Below, one piece after another: positions 21,677 to 29,566 of a stretch of DNA of 37,125 nucleotides (position 1 is its first letter; each line of letters starts with the position of its first letter). The translations under genes and the position numbers were made by a program. Below the pieces are notes generated by a model. That model ran no database searches, was not told the DNA's origin, and saw only the letters and a program-made list of their open reading frames with translations. Source of the stretch: Streptomyces sp. 13-12-16 (GTDB taxonomy: Bacteria > Actinomycetota > Actinomycetes > Streptomycetales > Streptomycetaceae); NCBI RefSeq assembly GCF_002114215.1, contig NZ_NCTE01000200.1, positions 1 through 37,125 of the forward strand, in the 5' to 3' direction.

Positions 21677-22915
21677 TTGGCGCGGGTCTGGATTGAGGAC
21701 CGCATCGGGCACGGAACGTACGTACGGGCCGTGGCGGAAGCCAAGCGGGCGGGCCGTACGCCGCCGGGGCGGTACCGCGTGCGCTGGTACGACCCCGATG
21801 GCAAGCCGAAGATGAAGACCTTCGCCCGCAAGGTCGACGCCGAGGCGGAGCGGACGAGGATGGAGTCCCGTCTCAACGACGGCTCCTACCGTGATCCGGC
21901 CGCCGCGCGCGTGAAGTTCGCAGAGGTGGCGGAGTCCTGGCTGGCCGCGCAGATCCATCTCAAGCGTTCGACCCGGGGTCGCTATCGCGGCGTTCTCGAC
22001 GTCCACGTGATCCCCAGGTGGGGCACCACACCGTTGGACCGCATCCACTTCGAGGACATCGCCGAGTGGCTCGCGGACCTGCTGTCCGGCGAGGCGGCAG
22101 GCGGCAGGAAGCTCAGCCCTCGGTCGGTCCGCAAGGCGTACGTCGTCCTCAGCCGCGTTCTCGGCTACGCGGTCAAGGCTCGTCGTCTGGCGGTCAACCC
22201 GGCTGTCGGCGTGCCCTTGCCGAAGGCGGCGCCGGCCGACCACGTGTACCTCGATGACATGCAGGTCGACGCGCTGGCCAACGCGTCGGGCGCCTACCGG
22301 GTGTTCATCCTGCTGCTGGCCTACACCGGCCTGCGGTGGGGCGAGGCGTCCGCGCTGAAGGTGGGTCGCGTGGACCTGGACGCCTGCCGAGCGCACATCG
22401 TCGAGGCGTACGCTGAGGACAACGGCAAGCTCTACCTCGACACCCCCAAGAACCACGAGCGCCGGTCGGTACCGATCCCGCGGTTCCTGGCAGAGGAGTT
22501 GAAGCCCCACCTCCAGGGCCGGGGAGATGAGGAGTTGCTCTTCACCGCCCCTCAGGGAGGCCCGCTGCGTGCCCGTAACTTCCGTCAGCGGTTCTTCGCG
22601 CCGGCGGTCGTGAAGGCCGGGCTGGGGCACCTCAAGGTCACCCCGCACAAGCTGCGTCACACGGCGGCCTCGCTCGCCATCGCCAGCGGCGCGGACGTCA
22701 ACGTCGTACAGACGATGCTGGGCCACAAGTCCGCGACCCTGACGTTGGACACGTACGGCCACCTCTTCCCGGACCGTCTGGACGAGGTGTCGAAGAAGAT
22801 GCACAAGCGCCGCGCCAAGCAGTTGGCCAAGGCGAAGGCCAAGCTGGAGAAGGCGGAGAGGAAGGCTCGCGAGGCCGCCGAGACGGTGGCCGCCCTGGAG
22901 GAAGACGCCGCGTGA
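21677..22915 (+). CDS. tyrosine recombinase integrase
   Basis: The 412-residue protein has an AP2-like arm-binding N-terminus (about 1-70, VRWYDPDGKPKMKTFARKVD), a SAM-like core-binding domain (about 78-172) and a catalytic domain (about 190-375). The active site is complete: Arg220 in TGLRWGE, Lys258 in TPKNHERR, His324 and Arg327 in HKLRHT, His350 in LGHKS and Tyr360 in LDTYGH. A basic Lys/Ala-rich coiled tail (375-410) follows. TTG 21677 is preceded by GGAGGGGG. It would recombine the 46-bp tRNA-Arg core at 3349 and 23462. Its orientation toward the tRNA and its position 550 bp from the right end are typical. Confidence 0.92.
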   Translation: MARVWIEDRIGHGTYVRAVAEAKRAGRTPPGRYRVRWYDPDGKPKMKTFARKVDAEAERTRMESRLNDGSYRDPAAARVKFAEVAESWLAAQIHLKRSTRGRYRGVLDVHVIPRWGTTPLDRIHFEDIAEWLADLLSGEAAGGRKLSPRSVRKAYVVLSRVLGYAVKARRLAVNPAVGVPLPKAAPADHVYLDDMQVDALANASGAYRVFILLLAYTGLRWGEASALKVGRVDLDACRAHIVEAYAEDNGKLYLDTPKNHERRSVPIPRFLAEELKPHLQGRGDEELLFTAPQGGPLRARNFRQRFFAPAVVKAGLGHLKVTPHKLRHTAASLAIASGADVNVVQTMLGHKSATLTLDTYGHLFPDRLDEVSKKMHKRRAKQLAKAKAKLEKAERKAREAAETVAALEEDAA

Positions 22916-22950
22916 TGTGTGCCTAATCCGTGCGGGGGAGCCGTAGTCGA

Positions 22951-22990
22951 AGGGGCCGCCCCACCACGCTTTTGCGGTGGGGCGGCCCCT
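22951..22990. terminator. bidirectional terminator after the integrase gene
   Basis: Perfect 15-bp arms AGGGGCCGCCCCACC (22951-22965) and its complement (22976-22990) enclose a loop with TTTT. It lies 35 bases after the integrase stop and before the end of a convergent gene, so it can serve both. Confidence 0.75.
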
Positions 22991-23005
22991 CGCCGCTCCC
23001 TCGGA

Positions 23006-23353
23006 TCAGATGCCGCGCGGTCGGCGGCCTTCCTGCCAGGCCCCGTCAATCGCTGCAGCGGCCGTGTCTCCAGCCAGCTGCTCGATCTCCTCGGGAACCT
23101 CCCGCTCGTCGAGCACAAAGAGCCGGCCACCGACGAGCTGGGTGGTCGCCTTCCAGCCGAGACGACGCCCCGCCTCCCGAGCGGCACGCCGGACGTCCTT
23201 GAGCTCGCCCATCTCCGCGAGATCGTCGCTGCTCAGGATCAGATGCCCGTAGTAGCCCTGGTACTCGGGCTTGAGCGCGGCCCGCATCAGCGACTCAAGG
23301 CGGTCGATCAACTTCTCGTGCCGGCGCCGGGCCAGATCATCCTTGACGGGCAT
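23006..23353 (-). CDS. hypothetical protein of the element's right end
   Basis: The 115-residue protein from ATG 23353 is mainly helical: ARRRHEKLIDRLESLMRAAL, then GHLILSSDDLAEMGELKDVR and GRRLGWKATTQLVGGRLFVL, the last reading like a strand pair. I recall similar proteins beside att sites in Streptomyces elements but no function. It is convergent with the integrase gene and is the last gene before attR. The basic N-terminus and the KATTQL segment would allow DNA binding, but no HTH is evident. Confidence 0.6.
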   Translation of the reverse strand: MPVKDDLARRRHEKLIDRLESLMRAALKPEYQGYYGHLILSSDDLAEMGELKDVRRAAREAGRRLGWKATTQLVGGRLFVLDEREVPEEIEQLAGDTAAAAIDGAWQEGRRPRGI

Positions 23354-23412
23354 CCTGCCAGCTCCCCACCGTCCGCGCGCATGGCATGTGTGCCATATGT
23401 GTGCTGCAAGCG

Positions 23413-23449
23413 CAGGAGCCCTCCCGTCCGCTGGACGGAAGGGCTCCTG
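23413..23449 (-). terminator. element-borne terminator of the intact tRNA-Arg
   Basis: CAGGAGCCCT (23413-23422) pairs with AGGGCTCCTG (23440-23449), and CCGTCC with GGACGG inside it, giving a long stem. It lies 17 bases 3' of the tRNA on the minus strand and differs completely from the terminators at 1135 and 3305. The element therefore brought its own terminator for the reconstituted tRNA. Confidence 0.7.
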
Positions 23450-23461
23450 ACCTGGTGCTTT

Positions 23462-23507
23462 GCTGTGCCCCCGGCAGGATTCGAACCTGCGACACCCGCT
23501 TTAGGAG
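23462..23507 (-). repeat. att site C (attR): tRNA 3' part at the right end of the element
   Basis: This 46-bp segment is identical to 3349-3394 and includes the last 42 bases of the intact tRNA plus four bases beyond it. Integration keeps the tRNA intact because the element supplies the 3' half. Confidence 0.92.
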
Positions 23508-23538
23508 AGCGGTGCTCTATCCCCTGAGCTACGAAGGC
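23466..23538 (-). tRNA. tRNA-Arg(CCU)
   Basis: A 73-nt gene reads GCCTTCG...CGGGGGC plus discriminator A on the minus strand. The acceptor stem pairs 7/7 (two G-U pairs), the D arm has GCTCAGGGGATAGAGC, the anticodon arm is CCGCT-CTCCTAA-AGCGG with anticodon CCT, and the T arm is CGCAGGTTCGAATCCTGCC. It decodes AGG arginine codons. The 3' CCA is not encoded. It is the integration target of both tandem insertions. Confidence 0.95.
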
Positions 23539-23721
23539 GGGGCCTGATCGTGGACGGTCCCGGTCGGGTGTCTCCGTCAAGCCCTGAGCGTCCTGGACCG
23601 GTGGCTGGTGCCTGCCAGGGCGCTCGATCCACAGGGTACCGGATCGGTGCTGCGGCGGGTGGGGGTGGAGTGCCGGGCGGTGAGGAGGCGTCCTTCCGTG
23701 CCGGTGGCCGTGCGGCTCGCG

Positions 23722-23886
23722 TCAGGATTCGCCGAACAGTACCCAGAGCGCCATCAAGGTCAGGAAGCCGGTCACCGCCAGTGCCGGGAGGCCGAGGACC
23801 GCGGCGGCCACCCCCCATCGGGTGCGTCCCCGGGGTGCCTCCGCCGGCCCGCCGGCGTTCGCCGTTGCCTGCTGTGTCTCCGTCAT
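23722..23886 (-). CDS. small single-span membrane protein
   Basis: The 54-residue product from ATG 23886 has a polar N-terminus (MTETQQATANAGGPAEAPRG) and one helix (about 25-50, VAAAVLGLPALAVTGFLTLM). It lies between the tRNA and the metalloprotease gene, transcribed leftward. I know no function. The start could also be ATG 23919. Confidence 0.5.
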   Translation of the reverse strand: MTETQQATANAGGPAEAPRGRTRWGVAAAVLGLPALAVTGFLTLMALWVLFGES

Positions 23887-24004
23887 GAGTCCGCCTGTCG
23901 ATTCGGAACTGCCTTGCACGGCATTTCAGTTGGTACCAGACCGAGGGGGCCGGTGCGGTGATTGTCGTCGATCGTGCCGCGTCGCACCGTCTTCGTCGTC
24001 GGGG

Positions 24005-25297
24005 TCAGCCCGACGACGTACGGGTCACCCGTACCCGGTACTCCTCCGCTCCCGCCGCCGTCACCGCCACCCGGACGCCCGTCCGGCGGTCCACGAAGCT
24101 CTCGCCCGGTGTGAACGTCGCGTCCGAGAGTTCCGCGTGGACGTTGGGGGAGCGGGTGCAGCCGCCGCTGTCACGGCGGGAGTCGAAGACGGTGATCGGG
24201 CCCATGCCCGTGTCGACGTCGGCGTCGACGCGGTAGACGAGGACGCCGGGGCGGCACACGGCCTCGTCGTTGCCGGCGCGGGTGCGCAGTTCGACGGCGT
24301 AGCCGGAGTGGTCGTCCAGGGGGATGAAGACGAGTTTCGGGCCGCCGGCGCGGGCGAGGGAGGTGAGGGCGTACTCCCGTGTGCCGGGGTCCGCCGCGCA
24401 GCCGACCTGGGACGCGTCCAGCCAGCCCAGCTTCCACTTGTGCCAGGCGAGGAGGTCGTTGTTGGCGCCCCAGTCCTCGCTCATGATGTCCCAGTGGCCG
24501 ACCGCGCCGCCGCCCTCGGCGGTGTACAGGTCGGGCAGGCCGAAGACGTGGCCGTTCTCGTGCGGCAGCACGCGGTAGCCGGTGCGGTCGTAGGAGCCGG
24601 AGCCGTCGTCCTGGCGGGAGTAGACGAAGGACGCGTTGGAGACGGGGACGCCGTCCGCGCTCGGGGCCTCCTTGTTGCCGGCGAAGGTGACGGACAGGAC
24701 CGTGTCGAGGGCGGCGGGGCCCGCGTTGGGGGTCACCAGTACGTTCAGCAGGTCGTACGACTGGAAGTCCACCTCGGGATCGGCCTCGGCCACGATGTCG
24801 CGGACCAGGTCGCGGTAGCCGGGGTCGAAGGGGGCGCCGCGCTCTATGCCGTACGCGCGGAACGACTTGGGCATCCGGAGCCAGTCGGGGACGGGGAGTT
24901 CGGGGCGGTAGTCGAGGCGGCCGTAGGAGCTGGTGGCGAACCACTCGCTGGTCTCGGGGAAGAACTCGCGGTAGCGGTCGAGGGCGTCGCCCTCGCCGGG
25001 TGCGTCGGAGAAGTCGATCATCAGGGTGAGGGCGCGGACCGTGCCGGTGGAGCGGGTGTAGCCGGGAGCCGTGGGGATGCCCTCGGACATCTGGACCTCG
25101 CCCTCCGTGCTGATCATGCAGGGGCCGTGCGCGGAGGTGCGGGAGAGGGCGCTGGGTCCGGCGCCGACGGTGGAGGTGCCGGAGGAGAGGCCGCTGTTGC
25201 CGGCCGAGGTGCTGACGGCGAGGGTCAGGACGGTCACCGATGCCAGGGCCGCCAGCCGGCGCGGGGGTATCCGGCGTCGGCTCGGCTGCGGCTGCAT
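24005..25297 (-). CDS. secreted M6-like zinc metalloprotease
   Basis: The 430-residue protein begins with an Arg-rich n-region and hydrophobic core (about 1-32, Sec or Tat-like signal; ATG 25297 with GGAGG). The zinc site is HENGHVFGLPD (His246, Glu247, His250, Asp256), the extended HExxHxxGxxD form found in M6/immune-inhibitor-A-like peptidases. Upstream is VRALTLMIDFSDAPGEGDAL and downstream a DIMSEDWGANNDLLAWHKWK segment, both usual for M6 catalytic domains. The C-terminal 100 residues form a beta-type domain (VLVYRVDADVDTG). Four cysteines may form disulfides. It would act outside the cell on proteins or peptides. It is monocistronic, on the chromosomal side of attR. Confidence 0.85.
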   Translation of the reverse strand: MQPQPSRRRIPPRRLAALASVTVLTLAVSTSAGNSGLSSGTSTVGAGPSALSRTSAHGPCMISTEGEVQMSEGIPTAPGYTRSTGTVRALTLMIDFSDAPGEGDALDRYREFFPETSEWFATSSYGRLDYRPELPVPDWLRMPKSFRAYGIERGAPFDPGYRDLVRDIVAEADPEVDFQSYDLLNVLVTPNAGPAALDTVLSVTFAGNKEAPSADGVPVSNASFVYSRQDDGSGSYDRTGYRVLPHENGHVFGLPDLYTAEGGGAVGHWDIMSEDWGANNDLLAWHKWKLGWLDASQVGCAADPGTREYALTSLARAGGPKLVFIPLDDHSGYAVELRTRAGNDEAVCRPGVLVYRVDADVDTGMGPITVFDSRRDSGGCTRSPNVHAELSDATFTPGESFVDRRTGVRVAVTAAGAEEYRVRVTRTSSG

Positions 25298-25571
25298 GCG
25301 AGGACCTCCGCTCCACACGGCAGCCGCCGGTCTCCGACTGCACCCTCCCGATCACCCTGCGTCGCCGGGTGGACGGGCGCCCGCTGGGAGGTCCGATCGT
25401 GGGGCCGCGCGACCGGTGCGGTGTGAGGCGGGTCACAGGAAAAGAGGGCGGGGGTGGGAAATAACCGGGGATCGTTTCCCCGTTTAGACCTGTGTCCGAG
25501 CGAAACGGGGACTCGCTCCCCGGATCGCGGACATGACACAAGGATCAAGCCACTACGACCAGGAGTGCACC

Positions 25572-26213
25572 GTGCAGACCGCCACCCCCGTACCGCGCAA
25601 GGCGCCCCGGCCCCGCGCCGACGCCCTGCGCAACCGGGAGCGGATCGTCACCGCCGCCCGGGAGATGTTCGTCGAGTTCGGGCCCGAGGTGCCGCTCGAC
25701 GACGTCGCCCGCCGGGCCGGCGTCGGCAACGCCACGGTGTACCGCAACTTCCCCGACCGCGACGCGCTGGTGCGCGAGGTCGTCTGCTCCGTGATGGACC
25801 GTACGGTGCGGGCGGCCGAGCAGGCGCTCAGCGAGACCGGGGACGCCTTCGAGGCACTGGAGCGCTTCGCGCACACGGCCGCCGACGAGCGGATCAGCGC
25901 GCTGTGCCCGATGGTCTCCAGCACCTTCGACCAGCACCACCCCGACCTGGAGGACGCACGCCGGCGCGCCGAGAGCCTCGTCGCGCAGCTCATGGACCGC
26001 GCCAAGGCGGCCGGTCAGCTCCGTACCGACGTGGAGTACGGCGATCTGATGGTGGGCGTCGCCCAGCTGAGCCGGCCCCCGGCCGGTACCGGCTGCGACA
26101 ACGCCGACCGTTTCGTCCACCGCCATCTGCAGCTGTTCCTGGACGGGATGCGGGCCCCGGCCCCGACCGTCCTGCCGGGTTCGGCCGTGACCGTGGAGGA
26201 TCTGCGCCGCTGA
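25572..26213 (+). CDS. TetR-family repressor of the adjacent MFS pump
   Basis: The 213-residue protein has an N-terminal TetR HTH (NRERIVTAAREMFVEFGPEV, then VPLDDVARRAGVGNATVYRN) and a helical ligand-binding domain ending in LEDLRR-type tail. GTG 25572 with AGGAG seven bases upstream is preferred over ATG 25533, which lacks a site. The gene lies 166 bp before, and in the same direction as, an MFS transporter gene, so it probably controls it and itself. The order matches SCO3207/SCO3206 of S. coelicolor as I recall it. The ligand is unknown. Confidence 0.82.
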   Translation: MQTATPVPRKAPRPRADALRNRERIVTAAREMFVEFGPEVPLDDVARRAGVGNATVYRNFPDRDALVREVVCSVMDRTVRAAEQALSETGDAFEALERFAHTAADERISALCPMVSSTFDQHHPDLEDARRRAESLVAQLMDRAKAAGQLRTDVEYGDLMVGVAQLSRPPAGTGCDNADRFVHRHLQLFLDGMRAPAPTVLPGSAVTVEDLRR

Positions 26214-26379
26214 GCGATCTCTGACGCGAACGGGGTTTCCGTACCGGAGCGGGATCCCCGTACCAGAGCAGGACCCGTACCAGCGGCCGCCCCCCGGGGC
26301 GAGTCGTTCCCTTGACGACACCGTTTTTTCATCTCATTTTTCAAGATTTCCGTCACGAACTTCCGAAGTGGGTACCCCC

Positions 26380-27954
26380 ATGTCTGACACAGCCTCAGCG
26401 GCCGGAAAGGTCCAGAGTGCCCGGAGCGCTCCGGACGGCCCGGACGCCAACCGCTGGAAAGCGCTCGTCTTCATCGCGCTCGCCCAGCTGATGGTCGTCC
26501 TGGACGCCACCATCGTGAACATCGCCCTGCCCTCCGCCCAGCAGGACCTGGGCATCTCGGACGGCAACCGCCAGTGGGTGGTCACCGCCTACGCCCTCGC
26601 CTTCGGCGGACTGCTGCTGTTCGGCGGCCGGATAGCCGACCTGTGGGGGCGCAAGCGGGCCTTCGTGCTCGGTCTGGGCGGGTTCGCCGTGGCCTCCGCG
26701 CTCGGCGGCGCGGCCACCAACGAGGCCATGATGTTCGGCGCCCGCGCCCTCCAGGGCGTGTTCGGCGCGCTGCTCGCGCCCGCCGCGCTGTCCCTGCTCG
26801 CGGTGATGTTCACCGACGGCAAGGAGCGCGCCAAGGCGTTCGGCATCTACGGCGCGATCGCCGGTGGCGGCGGTGCCGTGGGGCTGATCCTCGGCGGTTT
26901 CCTCACCGAGTACCTGGACTGGCGCTGGACGTTCTTCGTGAACATCCCGTTCGCCGTGGTCGCCGCGGCCGGCGCGTACTTCGTCATCCGTGAGCCGGCC
27001 GGCCGCAACCGCTCGCCGCTCGACGTCCCCGGTGTGCTGCTGTCCACGGTGGGCCTGGTCGCGCTGGTCTACGGCTTCACCCGCGCGGAGTCCGAGGGCT
27101 GGAGCGACTCGCTGACCGTCGGCATGTTCGTCGCCTCCGCCGTGCTGCTCGCCGCCTTCGTGGCGGTCGAGGCCAAGGTCAAGGCGCCGCTGCTGCCGCT
27201 GCGCGTGGTCACCGAGCGCAACCGCGGCGGGGTCTACCTCTCGCTGGGCCTGGCGATCATCGCGATGTTCGGCCTGTTCCTCTTCCTCACCTACTACCTG
27301 CAGGTCGTGAAGGGGTACTCGCCGGTCAAGACCGGGTTCGCCTTCCTGCCGATGATCGCGGGCATGATCACGGGCTCCACCCAGATCGGCACCCGGCTGA
27401 TGACCCGGGTCGCGCCCCGGCTGCTGATGGGTCCCGGCTTCCTGGTCGCCGCGCTCGGCATGCTCTTCCTGACCCAGATGGAGATCGACTCCTCGTACGC
27501 GGCGGTCCTGCTGCCCGGCATGCTGCTGCTCGGCCTCGGCATGGGTACGGCGTTCATGCCGGCCATGTCGCTGGCCACGCTGGGCGTCGAGCCGCGTGAC
27601 TCCGGTGTCGCCTCCGCGATGGTCAACACCTCGCAGCAGGTGGGCGGCGCCATCGGTACGGCGCTGCTGAACACGATCGCGGCCTCGGCCACCACGTCCT
27701 ACGTCGCCGACCACATCGGTGGCGCCTCGAGCCGGTCCCAGCAGCAGCTGGTCCAGCTCCAGGGGCAGGTGCAGGGCTACACCAGCGCGATCTGGTTCGC
27801 CGTCGGGATCCTGGTGGCGGCCGCGGCCATCGCCCTGACCCTGATCAACGCCGGCCGGCCGGGCGGCACCGCGGTCGCCGGGTCCGCCGGCGGGAACGGT
27901 GAGACCGGCGAGGCCGTGGAGGGCGAGACGGCGGTTCCGGTGGTCATGCACTGA
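26380..27954 (+). CDS. DHA2-type MFS drug efflux transporter
   Basis: The 524-residue protein has 14 predicted transmembrane segments of the DHA2 subfamily. Motif D1 LDATIVNIALP is at residues 41-51, motif A GGRIADLWGRKR at 82-93, and the motif C region GAIAGGGGAVGLILGGFL in the fifth helix. Members export drugs or secondary metabolites with protons. ATG 26380 has only a weak GAAGTGGG site; GTG 26368 is an alternative. A long Gly/Glu-rich cytoplasmic tail follows the last helix. It is cotranscribed with or regulated by the upstream TetR gene and ends at a terminator at 28046. Confidence 0.88.
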   Translation: MSDTASAAGKVQSARSAPDGPDANRWKALVFIALAQLMVVLDATIVNIALPSAQQDLGISDGNRQWVVTAYALAFGGLLLFGGRIADLWGRKRAFVLGLGGFAVASALGGAATNEAMMFGARALQGVFGALLAPAALSLLAVMFTDGKERAKAFGIYGAIAGGGGAVGLILGGFLTEYLDWRWTFFVNIPFAVVAAAGAYFVIREPAGRNRSPLDVPGVLLSTVGLVALVYGFTRAESEGWSDSLTVGMFVASAVLLAAFVAVEAKVKAPLLPLRVVTERNRGGVYLSLGLAIIAMFGLFLFLTYYLQVVKGYSPVKTGFAFLPMIAGMITGSTQIGTRLMTRVAPRLLMGPGFLVAALGMLFLTQMEIDSSYAAVLLPGMLLLGLGMGTAFMPAMSLATLGVEPRDSGVASAMVNTSQQVGGAIGTALLNTIAASATTSYVADHIGGASSRSQQQLVQLQGQVQGYTSAIWFAVGILVAAAAIALTLINAGRPGGTAVAGSAGGNGETGEAVEGETAVPVVMH

Positions 27955-27962
27955 CGGTCCGC

Positions 27963-28053
27963 CCGTCCCGCACCACCCGTTCGATCCGTCCCTCACCACC
28001 TGCTCCGTCCGTCCCGCACCATCCGTTCCGTCCGTCCCTCACCGCCCGTACGG
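27963..28053. repeat. four tandem 23-bp imperfect repeats
   Basis: Units CCGTCCCGCACCACCCGTTC... start at 27963, 27986, 28009 and 28032. Units 1 and 3 share CCGTCCCGCACCA and units 2 and 4 share CCGTCCCTCACC. They lie just past the MFS stop and run into the terminator. Confidence 0.75.
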
Positions 28054-28081
28054 AAGAGGAGGGGACGCCTCCTCCGTACGG
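28046..28081. terminator. bidirectional terminator between MFS and MarR genes
   Basis: CCGTACGG (28046-28053) and the identical palindrome at 28074-28081 form the stem base, extended by GAGGAGG/CCTCCT. It lies between convergent genes. Confidence 0.7.
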
Positions 28082-28111
28082 CTTCCCGGACCTGCCCCGG
28101 CTCCCGCCACG

Positions 28112-28642
28112 TCAGCGGAGCCAGGGCAGGTCCGCGCCCGCTCCGCTCGGCTGAAGTCCCTCGGCGACGATCCGCATGATCTCGCCGAGGGACTTCTGCT
28201 GTTGCGGGGTGAGCCGGTCGAAGACCGCCTGGCGCACGGCGTCCACGTGGCCGGGCGCGTGCCGGCGCAGCACCTCCTGGCCCTCGTCCGTCAGTACGGC
28301 GAACTGCCCCCGCTTGTCGGAGGGGCAGTCCTCACGGCGTACCCAGCCGCTCTTCTCCAGGCGCGCGACGGCGTGCGAGAGGCGGGAGCGGGTGATCTTC
28401 GCGGACATCGCCAGTTCCGTCATCCGCAGCCGGCGGCGCGGGGCCTCGGCGAGCTTGACCAGCAGGCCGTAGTAGACGTGCGGCATTCCCGCGTCACGCT
28501 GGAGCTGTCGGTCGAGGTGGTCCTCCAGGAGGGTGGCGGCCTCGATGTACGAGCGCCAGACGCGCTGCTCCTCGTCGGTGAGCCAGCGGGGCTCGTCGGC
28601 GGACGCCGATGGTGCTGCGGGTGCCGTGTTCATGTACTCCAC
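28112..28642 (-). CDS. MarR-family regulator
   Basis: The 176-residue protein has a MarR winged HTH: HVYYGLLVKLAEAPRRRLRM, MTELAMSAKITRSRLSHAVA and RLEKSGWVRREDCPSDKRGQ with the wing. The start GTG 28642 has AAGGA upstream; ATG 28633 is possible. It is divergent from a LigB-type dioxygenase gene with a 102-bp spacer that contains inverted repeats fit for a MarR dimer, so it probably represses that gene in response to an aromatic or quinone-like compound, as known MarR-dioxygenase pairs do. Confidence 0.85.
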   Translation of the reverse strand: MEYMNTAPAAPSASADEPRWLTDEEQRVWRSYIEAATLLEDHLDRQLQRDAGMPHVYYGLLVKLAEAPRRRLRMTELAMSAKITRSRLSHAVARLEKSGWVRREDCPSDKRGQFAVLTDEGQEVLRRHAPGHVDAVRQAVFDRLTPQQQKSLGEIMRIVAEGLQPSGAGADLPWLR

Positions 28643-28687
28643 TGTACGGCCGTCCTTCTTGAATCTTAAACAAATTCATCGTACAGT
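28641..28687. promoter_or_regulatory. inverted repeats in the MarR-dioxygenase control region
   Basis: Perfect 8-bp arms ACTGTACG (28641-28648) and CGTACAGT (28680-28687) flank an AT-rich stretch with TTGAAT...AATTCA (about 28669 upstream to 28678). A second TTGA-GAC-TTCAA lies at about 28703-28714. Both are typical MarR-like operator shapes. Confidence 0.5.
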
Positions 28688-28744
28688 CGTTGATGGAAGT
28701 TGAGACTTCAAGCAAGTTCGCCTCCTCGGAAGGGAGCCGCCGTC

Positions 28745-29530
28745 ATGACCGCCGCCACTCAGGAGCGCATGCCCGCTCTCTACCTCAGTCACGGCGCCCC
28801 GCCCCTGGCCGACGACCCCGTCTGGCCCGGCGAACTGGCCGCCTGGTCGGCCGGACTGCCCCGCCCGAAGGCGATCCTGGTCGTCTCCGCCCACTGGGAG
28901 GAGGCCCCGCTCGCCCTCGGCGCCACCGAGACCGTCCCCCTGGTCTACGACTTCTGGGGCTTCCCCGAGCACTACTACCGGGTCACCTACGGAGCCCCCG
29001 GCGCCCCCGCGCTCGCCGAGTCCGTGCGCAAGCTGCTGCGCGCCCCCGGCACGCCCGTCCAGGACGTCCCCGACCGGGGGCTGGACCACGGCGCCTACGT
29101 CCCGCTGGTCGAGATGTACCCCGAGGCCGACGTCCCGGTGCTCCAGGTCTCCATGCCGACGCTGGACCCGGTGCGGCTGATGGAGATCGGGCGCAGGCTC
29201 GCGCCGCTGCGCGACGAGGGCGTGCTGATCGTCGGCTCCGGGTTCTTCACCCACAACCTCGCCGCGCTGCGGCAGGGCGGCATCCCCGCCTGGTCGGCGG
29301 AGTTCGACGCCTGGGGGCGGGAGGCCCTGGAGGCGGGCGACGTGGACGCGCTGCTCGACTTCACCCGCAAGTCCCCGGCCGGCCTGCTGGCCCACCCGCG
29401 CACCGAGCACTTCGCCCCGCTCTTCGTGACCATGGGCGCCGCGGACGCCGCCGGGGAGCTCGGGGAACAGAAGTCCGTGATCGACGGGTTCTGGCTGGGG
29501 CTGGCCAAGCGGTCGGTGCAGTTCGGCTGA
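28745..29530 (+). CDS. LigB/DODA-type extradiol dioxygenase
   Basis: The 261-residue protein belongs to the class III ring-cleaving dioxygenases of the YgiD/DODA type. Metal-binding histidines are His16 (YLSHGAPP), His50 (VSAHWE), His170 (FFTHNL) and His222 (EHFAPL), with His115 in LDHGAYVPL as the likely acid-base residue. These enzymes open catechol rings, for example of DOPA-like substrates; the real substrate here is unknown. ATG 28745 has GGAAGGGAG upstream. It is divergent from a MarR regulator and convergent with a GNAT gene. Confidence 0.85.
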   Translation: MTAATQERMPALYLSHGAPPLADDPVWPGELAAWSAGLPRPKAILVVSAHWEEAPLALGATETVPLVYDFWGFPEHYYRVTYGAPGAPALAESVRKLLRAPGTPVQDVPDRGLDHGAYVPLVEMYPEADVPVLQVSMPTLDPVRLMEIGRRLAPLRDEGVLIVGSGFFTHNLAALRQGGIPAWSAEFDAWGREALEAGDVDALLDFTRKSPAGLLAHPRTEHFAPLFVTMGAADAAGELGEQKSVIDGFWLGLAKRSVQFG

Positions 29531-29566
29531 CCTCCGGAGGTACGGGGCTCCTCGTGACCTACGGGG

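Larger units (their letters stand above)
3349..23507. mobile_element. 20-kb integrative mobilizable element in tRNA-Arg(CCU)
   Basis: The element is bounded by perfect 46-bp direct repeats of the tRNA 3' end. It encodes, near the right end, a tyrosine integrase pointing at the tRNA, an XRE regulator, an excisionase-like protein, a DUF3631 ATPase, a DUF2637 membrane protein, MobC and a HUH relaxase. Cargo fills 3595-14273. Unlike pSAM2-type AICEs, no TraB/FtsK-like translocase is present, and no coupling protein or VirB4 is seen; hence 'mobilizable' rather than self-conjugative. The cargo is chromosomal in style (Asp23, STAS, SpoIIE phosphatase, desaturase), so it may have been captured from another Streptomyces. 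Confidence 0.85.

Noticed and set aside
3349-23507. Classical pSAM2-type AICE
   Set aside because: Int, Xis, Rep-like and Spd-like genes fit, but there is no TraB/FtsK-like translocase and a HUH relaxase with MobC is present instead.
26395-27999. 534-codon leftward frame opposite the MFS gene
   Set aside because: It is a GC-rich shadow with His/Gln/Glu-rich nonsense composition; the plus strand has a complete transporter.
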